Source of the DNA: JACNIZ01 sp964344765
GTDB taxonomy: Bacteria; Planctomycetota; UBA1135
Assembly: GCA_964344765.1 (NCBI GenBank)
Contig: CAYFOM010000061.1
Span: 1-16,144 of the forward strand
Length of the DNA: 16,144 nucleotides
Direction of reading: 5' to 3'
In this document: positions 13,504-16,144 of the stretch, piece after piece
Layout of the letters: each line of letters starts with the position of its first letter
Numbering within the stretch: position 1 is the first letter of the stretch
Made by a program: the position numbers and the translations under genes
Notes under the pieces: generated by a model
Told to the model about the DNA's origin: nothing
Database searches by the model: none
The model's input: the letters and a program-made list of their open reading frames with translations, nothing else

Positions 13504-14562
13504 ATGCCATCCGCACGAGCACTCCTCCGCATCGGCGCAATATGCACCGCCGTCGCACCCGCTGCGCTATTGATCGCCCTGACCGCCGGCTTATCCGCCT
13601 GTGGCAGTGAATCCAGCACCACCACTGTTTCACTCTCGCCAACGCTTTCGCCCCATACCCGCGCTCTGAATTGGGGAGAGGGCCGCGAGCAACTCTTCAG
13701 CGAAATCCTCGAGTTCGAGGTCGGCGCTTGGCGCCAACCCAACTGGCCGAAGTCCTGGGGTGATTTCGGCGATGGCGAACTGCTGGCATCAGGTCGCGCT
13801 AAATACATCCAAAATTGCGCCGACTGCCACGGCTTGACCGGCCTCGGCGACGGCCCCCACGCCGGCGAACTTCAGCCTGCTCCGCGCGACTTCTCGCTGG
13901 GGGTTTTGAAGTACAAATCCACTCCAGGTACGCAGCAGCCGCTGGCATCGGACTTGCACAAATACCTCACGCGACCCTTGGCTGATCGCCCCACGAATAG
14001 CTGCCAAGGATTGATCGACGATCAGCAAGACCTGACCGAGTACATCGAATACCTGCTCATCCGCTATGCACTCGAGCGCACCGTCGCCAACGCGCTCAAC
14101 CTACTTCCGGCATTCACCCAATCCACCGACGCCGTCGAGCAAGAAACGCAAATTCTCCAAGCCATGCAGCTGGCGTCGACGGCGATGGTCAATCAAATCC
14201 TCGAAGGCTCCGACGACACGGTCAATGCCGCCCCAGCCAACGGTGACGTCGACCGTGGCGGCGAACTTTACATCTCAGCTAAGGCCGCATGCGCCACCTG
14301 CCACGGGCACGATGGCGCCGGCAAAGGTCCGCAAACTTGGGAGCCGGCGCTAGGCGGCTGGGTGCTCAAAGATATGTGGGGCAAACCCGCTGTCCCAGGC
14401 GATTTCACTCGCCGACCATGGCGCAGCGGTGACACGGCAACCGACCTCGCGCGTAGTATTCGCGTCGGAATCGGCGGCACCCCGATGCCCGCGTATCAGA
14501 GCATTCTGAGCGAGGCTGAAATCGCCGATCTGGTGGCTTACATACTCACCTTGTCCGAGTAG
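13504..14562 (+). CDS. Di-haem c-type cytochrome lipoprotein
   Basis: About 352 residues. The signal peptide ends in a lipobox (TAGLSAC followed by Gly), so it is likely a membrane-anchored periplasmic electron carrier or oxidase-associated cytochrome. There are two haem c sites: NCADCHG (Cys105, Cys108, His109) in the first domain and ACATCHG (Cys263, Cys266, His267) in the second. The second domain has a clear axial Met328 in GGTPMPAY followed by LSEAEIADLVAYILTL. The first domain has the matching helix (DDQQDLTEYIEYLLIRY), but where a Met is expected it reads TRPLADRPTNSCQGL. Its sixth ligand is therefore unclear. The ATG at 13504 was chosen; an in-frame TTG lies at 13498. No Shine-Dalgarno sequence is seen. 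It is divergent from crcB and 33 bases before the exporter gene. Confidence 0.9.
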   Translation: MPSARALLRIGAICTAVAPAALLIALTAGLSACGSESSTTTVSLSPTLSPHTRALNWGEGREQLFSEILEFEVGAWRQPNWPKSWGDFGDGELLASGRAKYIQNCADCHGLTGLGDGPHAGELQPAPRDFSLGVLKYKSTPGTQQPLASDLHKYLTRPLADRPTNSCQGLIDDQQDLTEYIEYLLIRYALERTVANALNLLPAFTQSTDAVEQETQILQAMQLASTAMVNQILEGSDDTVNAAPANGDVDRGGELYISAKAACATCHGHDGAGKGPQTWEPALGGWVLKDMWGKPAVPGDFTRRPWRSGDTATDLARSIRVGIGGTPMPAYQSILSEAEIADLVAYILTLSE

Positions 14563-14595
14563 CGCCCGCCCAAACCCAGCAAGCCCGCCGCATCC

Positions 14596-15897
14596 ATGAC
14601 CAACGCCCCCCGCTCCGTAACCGGCATCGTTTTCCTGACGGTGTTCCTCGATATCGTCGGCTTTTCGATCATCTTCCCACTGTTTCCGGAGATGCTCGAT
14701 CACTACTTCGCCCAAGAAGGAACCGACAGTGCGTTAGGTCGATTGATCGCATGGTTGGAAAACTTCACCGGCGGCGACGGCAACGCGGTGCACACCTTGT
14801 TCGGTGGATTGCTCGGTTCGCTCTACGGCTTGCTGCAGTTCTTCTTCGCGCCGATTTGGGGCGGCCTGTCCGACCGCATCGGCCGACGTCCGACCTTGTT
14901 GTTCACGCTGGTTGGCACCGTGGCTTCGTACTTGCTGTGGGGCTTGGCCGGCAGCTTCTGGGTGCTGGTTGCCGCGCGTTTGTTTGGCGGTGCAATGGCC
15001 GGCAACATCTCGACCGCGTCGGCGGCGATTGCCGACACCACCGAAGCCAAAGACCGCGCCAAAGGTATGGGCATGGTGGGAATGGCGATCGGCTTGGGCT
15101 TCATTCTCGGCCCGGCATTGGGTGCGATTTTCGTCGGCATTCAGTTGCCGGTTGGGGAAGGCACCTTTGCCATCAACCCGTTCTCGGGCGCGGCGATGGC
15201 GTCGATGGTGCTGGCGATCCTTAACCTGCTGTGGGTCGCAAAACGCTTCCCGGAAACGCTGCCCGCCGATAAACGCGGCGAAGTCAGCAAGCGCAGTCGC
15301 AACCCATTCGCCGGTTTGCGCGAACTCGACATCGACGGACTTCCGCGCACCAACCTGCTGTACTTCCTTTACCTGACGGCATTCGCCGCAGTGGAATTCA
15401 CGCTGACCTTCTTGGCATCTGAACGCCTGGGTTACGGCCACGGCGACTTGGCGATCATGTTCGTTTTCGTCGGCTTCATCATCGCCGGTATCCAAGGCGG
15501 TGCAGTGCGCAAGATGGCGCCCAAACACGGCGAACGCAAGCTCGCGCGCTTTGGGTTAATGCTGACGGTACCGGCATTCGCCATCATCGGCGCCGCCCAT
15601 TCGACGCCAGTGCTCTACACCGGCCTCGCTTGCATGGCGGTCGGCAGTGCCTTCGTCATGCCGTGTTTGAGCGCACTGGTTTCGCGCTACTCCCCGGCCG
15701 AACGCCAAGGACTGGCCCTCGGCACCTTCCGCTCGATGGGTTCGCTCAGCCGCGCCGTCGGCCCTGTCATCGGCGCGACTCTGTATTGGAAGTTCGGCTC
15801 GGTTTCGCCGTACTGGATCGGCGCCGGTTTCTTGCCGGTCCCGATCGGCATGGCCATGACTTTGCCTGCCCCGCCACAGACGCAAGACGCCAAATAA
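14596..15897 (+). CDS. MFS transporter, TetA-like drug:H+ antiporter group
   Basis: A 433-residue major facilitator with about 12 membrane helices. TM1 is FLDIVGFSIIFPLFPEML, the characteristic first helix of TetA/Bcr-like exporters. Motif A (GGLSDRIGRRP) begins near residue 89. Motif C-like glycine-rich TM5 is GMAIGLGFILGPALGAIF. The second half repeats the fold, with LALGTFRSMGSLSRAVGPVI near the end. An unusually long first periplasmic loop (about 40 residues, including FAQEGTDSALGRLIAWLENF) separates TM1 from TM2. The substrate cannot be inferred; membership of this group alone does not show antibiotic resistance. The start is the ATG at 14596, without a visible Shine-Dalgarno sequence. 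It may be co-transcribed with the cytochrome gene. Confidence 0.92.
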   Translation: MTNAPRSVTGIVFLTVFLDIVGFSIIFPLFPEMLDHYFAQEGTDSALGRLIAWLENFTGGDGNAVHTLFGGLLGSLYGLLQFFFAPIWGGLSDRIGRRPTLLFTLVGTVASYLLWGLAGSFWVLVAARLFGGAMAGNISTASAAIADTTEAKDRAKGMGMVGMAIGLGFILGPALGAIFVGIQLPVGEGTFAINPFSGAAMASMVLAILNLLWVAKRFPETLPADKRGEVSKRSRNPFAGLRELDIDGLPRTNLLYFLYLTAFAAVEFTLTFLASERLGYGHGDLAIMFVFVGFIIAGIQGGAVRKMAPKHGERKLARFGLMLTVPAFAIIGAAHSTPVLYTGLACMAVGSAFVMPCLSALVSRYSPAERQGLALGTFRSMGSLSRAVGPVIGATLYWKFGSVSPYWIGAGFLPVPIGMAMTLPAPPQTQDAK

Positions 15898-15901
15898 ATG
15901 A

Positions 15902-15951
15902 GTCGATTCCAAGTCCCAGTTTCTTAGTTGTTTTGGGCCAGTCAAATCGAC
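15902..15951. terminator. Possible bidirectional terminator stem between convergent genes
   Basis: GTCGATT (15902-15908) is complementary to AATCGAC (15945-15951). Inside, CCCA (15915-15918) pairs with TGGG (15934-15937) around a 15-base loop. The nested stem sits exactly where the MFS gene and the minus-strand partial gene converge, which suits a shared terminator. There is no proper T-run and the stem has large internal loops, so this is weak. Confidence 0.25.
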
Positions 15952-16144
15952 CTAACGAAGTCTAAGTCCTCCTCACGTCCATTCAGCAGCCCTGGCGCTT
16001 GTTCGATGAGTTGGGCCCAAACTTCTGGATACATGGATGCCCAAGTTTCCAGAGGAGAACGCAATTCCTCTCGTGTGGAGCGACCATTCCGTGTTAGCGT
16101 AACATCCTTTCTGTAAATTCCCTCGTCCCTGCAACCGCCCTGTC
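15942..16144 (-). CDS. 3' end of an unidentified protein, partial
   Basis: On the minus strand a frame enters from the window edge (first full codon at 16142) and stays open for 66 codons to the TGA at 15944-15942. The translation looks like real protein: GIYRKDVTLTRNGRSTREEL, then PLETWASMYPEVWAQLIEQ and an acidic end NGREEDLDFVRSI. No family is recognised from this tail. The other two minus frames contain stops in this stretch. It converges on the MFS transporter gene with 44 bases between the stop codons. Confidence 0.55.
   Translation of the reverse strand, partial: QGGCRDEGIYRKDVTLTRNGRSTREELRSPLETWASMYPEVWAQLIEQAPGLLNGREEDLDFVRSI

Noticed and set aside
14596..15897. Calling the MFS gene a tetracycline-resistance gene
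   Set aside because: The helix 1 and motif A signatures fit the wider TetA-like group, but no residue seen proves tetracycline transport.
15928..16116. Plus-strand open frame after the MFS gene
   Set aside because: The opposite strand reads more protein-like residues to a clean stop. The plus frame is Ser and Arg rich with no domain.

Overview
The window reads as chromosomal DNA from a Gram-negative (diderm) bacterium of moderately high GC. Three observations support an outer membrane: a beta-barrel protein ending in Phe, several lipobox signal peptides, and secreted enzymes. Three others fit a Planctomycetota/Verrucomicrobiota-type or related environmental lineage: a TIGR03790-like secreted protein (a family reported from exosortase-carrying bacteria), a type I sulfatase, and frequent lack of clear Shine-Dalgarno sequences. 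That placement is an inference from gene content, not a phylogenetic result.

Region 1 (1-4801, + strand) is a compact four-gene operon with 1 to 4 base overlaps. It encodes a 2-oxoacid (probably pyruvate):acceptor oxidoreductase. The first protein fuses the gamma subunit, a GltD-like FAD/NADPH oxidoreductase and a ferredoxin-type delta domain. The alpha and TPP-binding beta subunits follow, then a small Cys-rich protein of unknown role. The fusion suggests that electrons from 2-oxoacid decarboxylation are exchanged with NAD(P)H within the complex. A divergent gene probably starts at position 63. A small four-helix membrane protein (4786-5184, minus) converges on the operon's end.

Region 2 (5292-10092, + strand) looks like a transcription unit for secreted and hydrolytic proteins: a small exported Pro-rich protein broken by an in-frame TGA, an HSL-family esterase, a sulfatase with an atypical active-site motif, and a large TIGR03790-like exported protein. 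Gaps are 1 to 9 bases, and the same ten bases (AAGTAGGATG) lie at two of the junctions.

Region 3 (10135-13485, minus strand) holds envelope genes: a Cys-anchored carboxypeptidase-regulatory-like lipoprotein, a long helical lipoprotein overlapping a highly charged coiled-coil protein (this pair has visibly lower GC), and an outer-membrane beta-barrel gene whose signal peptide is separated from the barrel by two in-frame TGA codons. A + strand remnant of an exported protein with no start codon lies between the carboxypeptidase-like gene and crcB (fluoride channel).

Region 4 (13504-16144) has a di-haem cytochrome c lipoprotein divergent from crcB, then an MFS exporter of the TetA-like drug:H+ antiporter type. 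The 3' end of an unidentified minus-strand gene closes the window. No rRNA, tRNA, CRISPR array, insertion sequence or phage gene was seen. The most unusual points are the gamma-GltD-delta fusion operon with its Cys-rich partner, the sulfatase/TIGR03790 unit, the lipoprotein/coiled-coil pair, and the cluster of decayed exported-protein genes.
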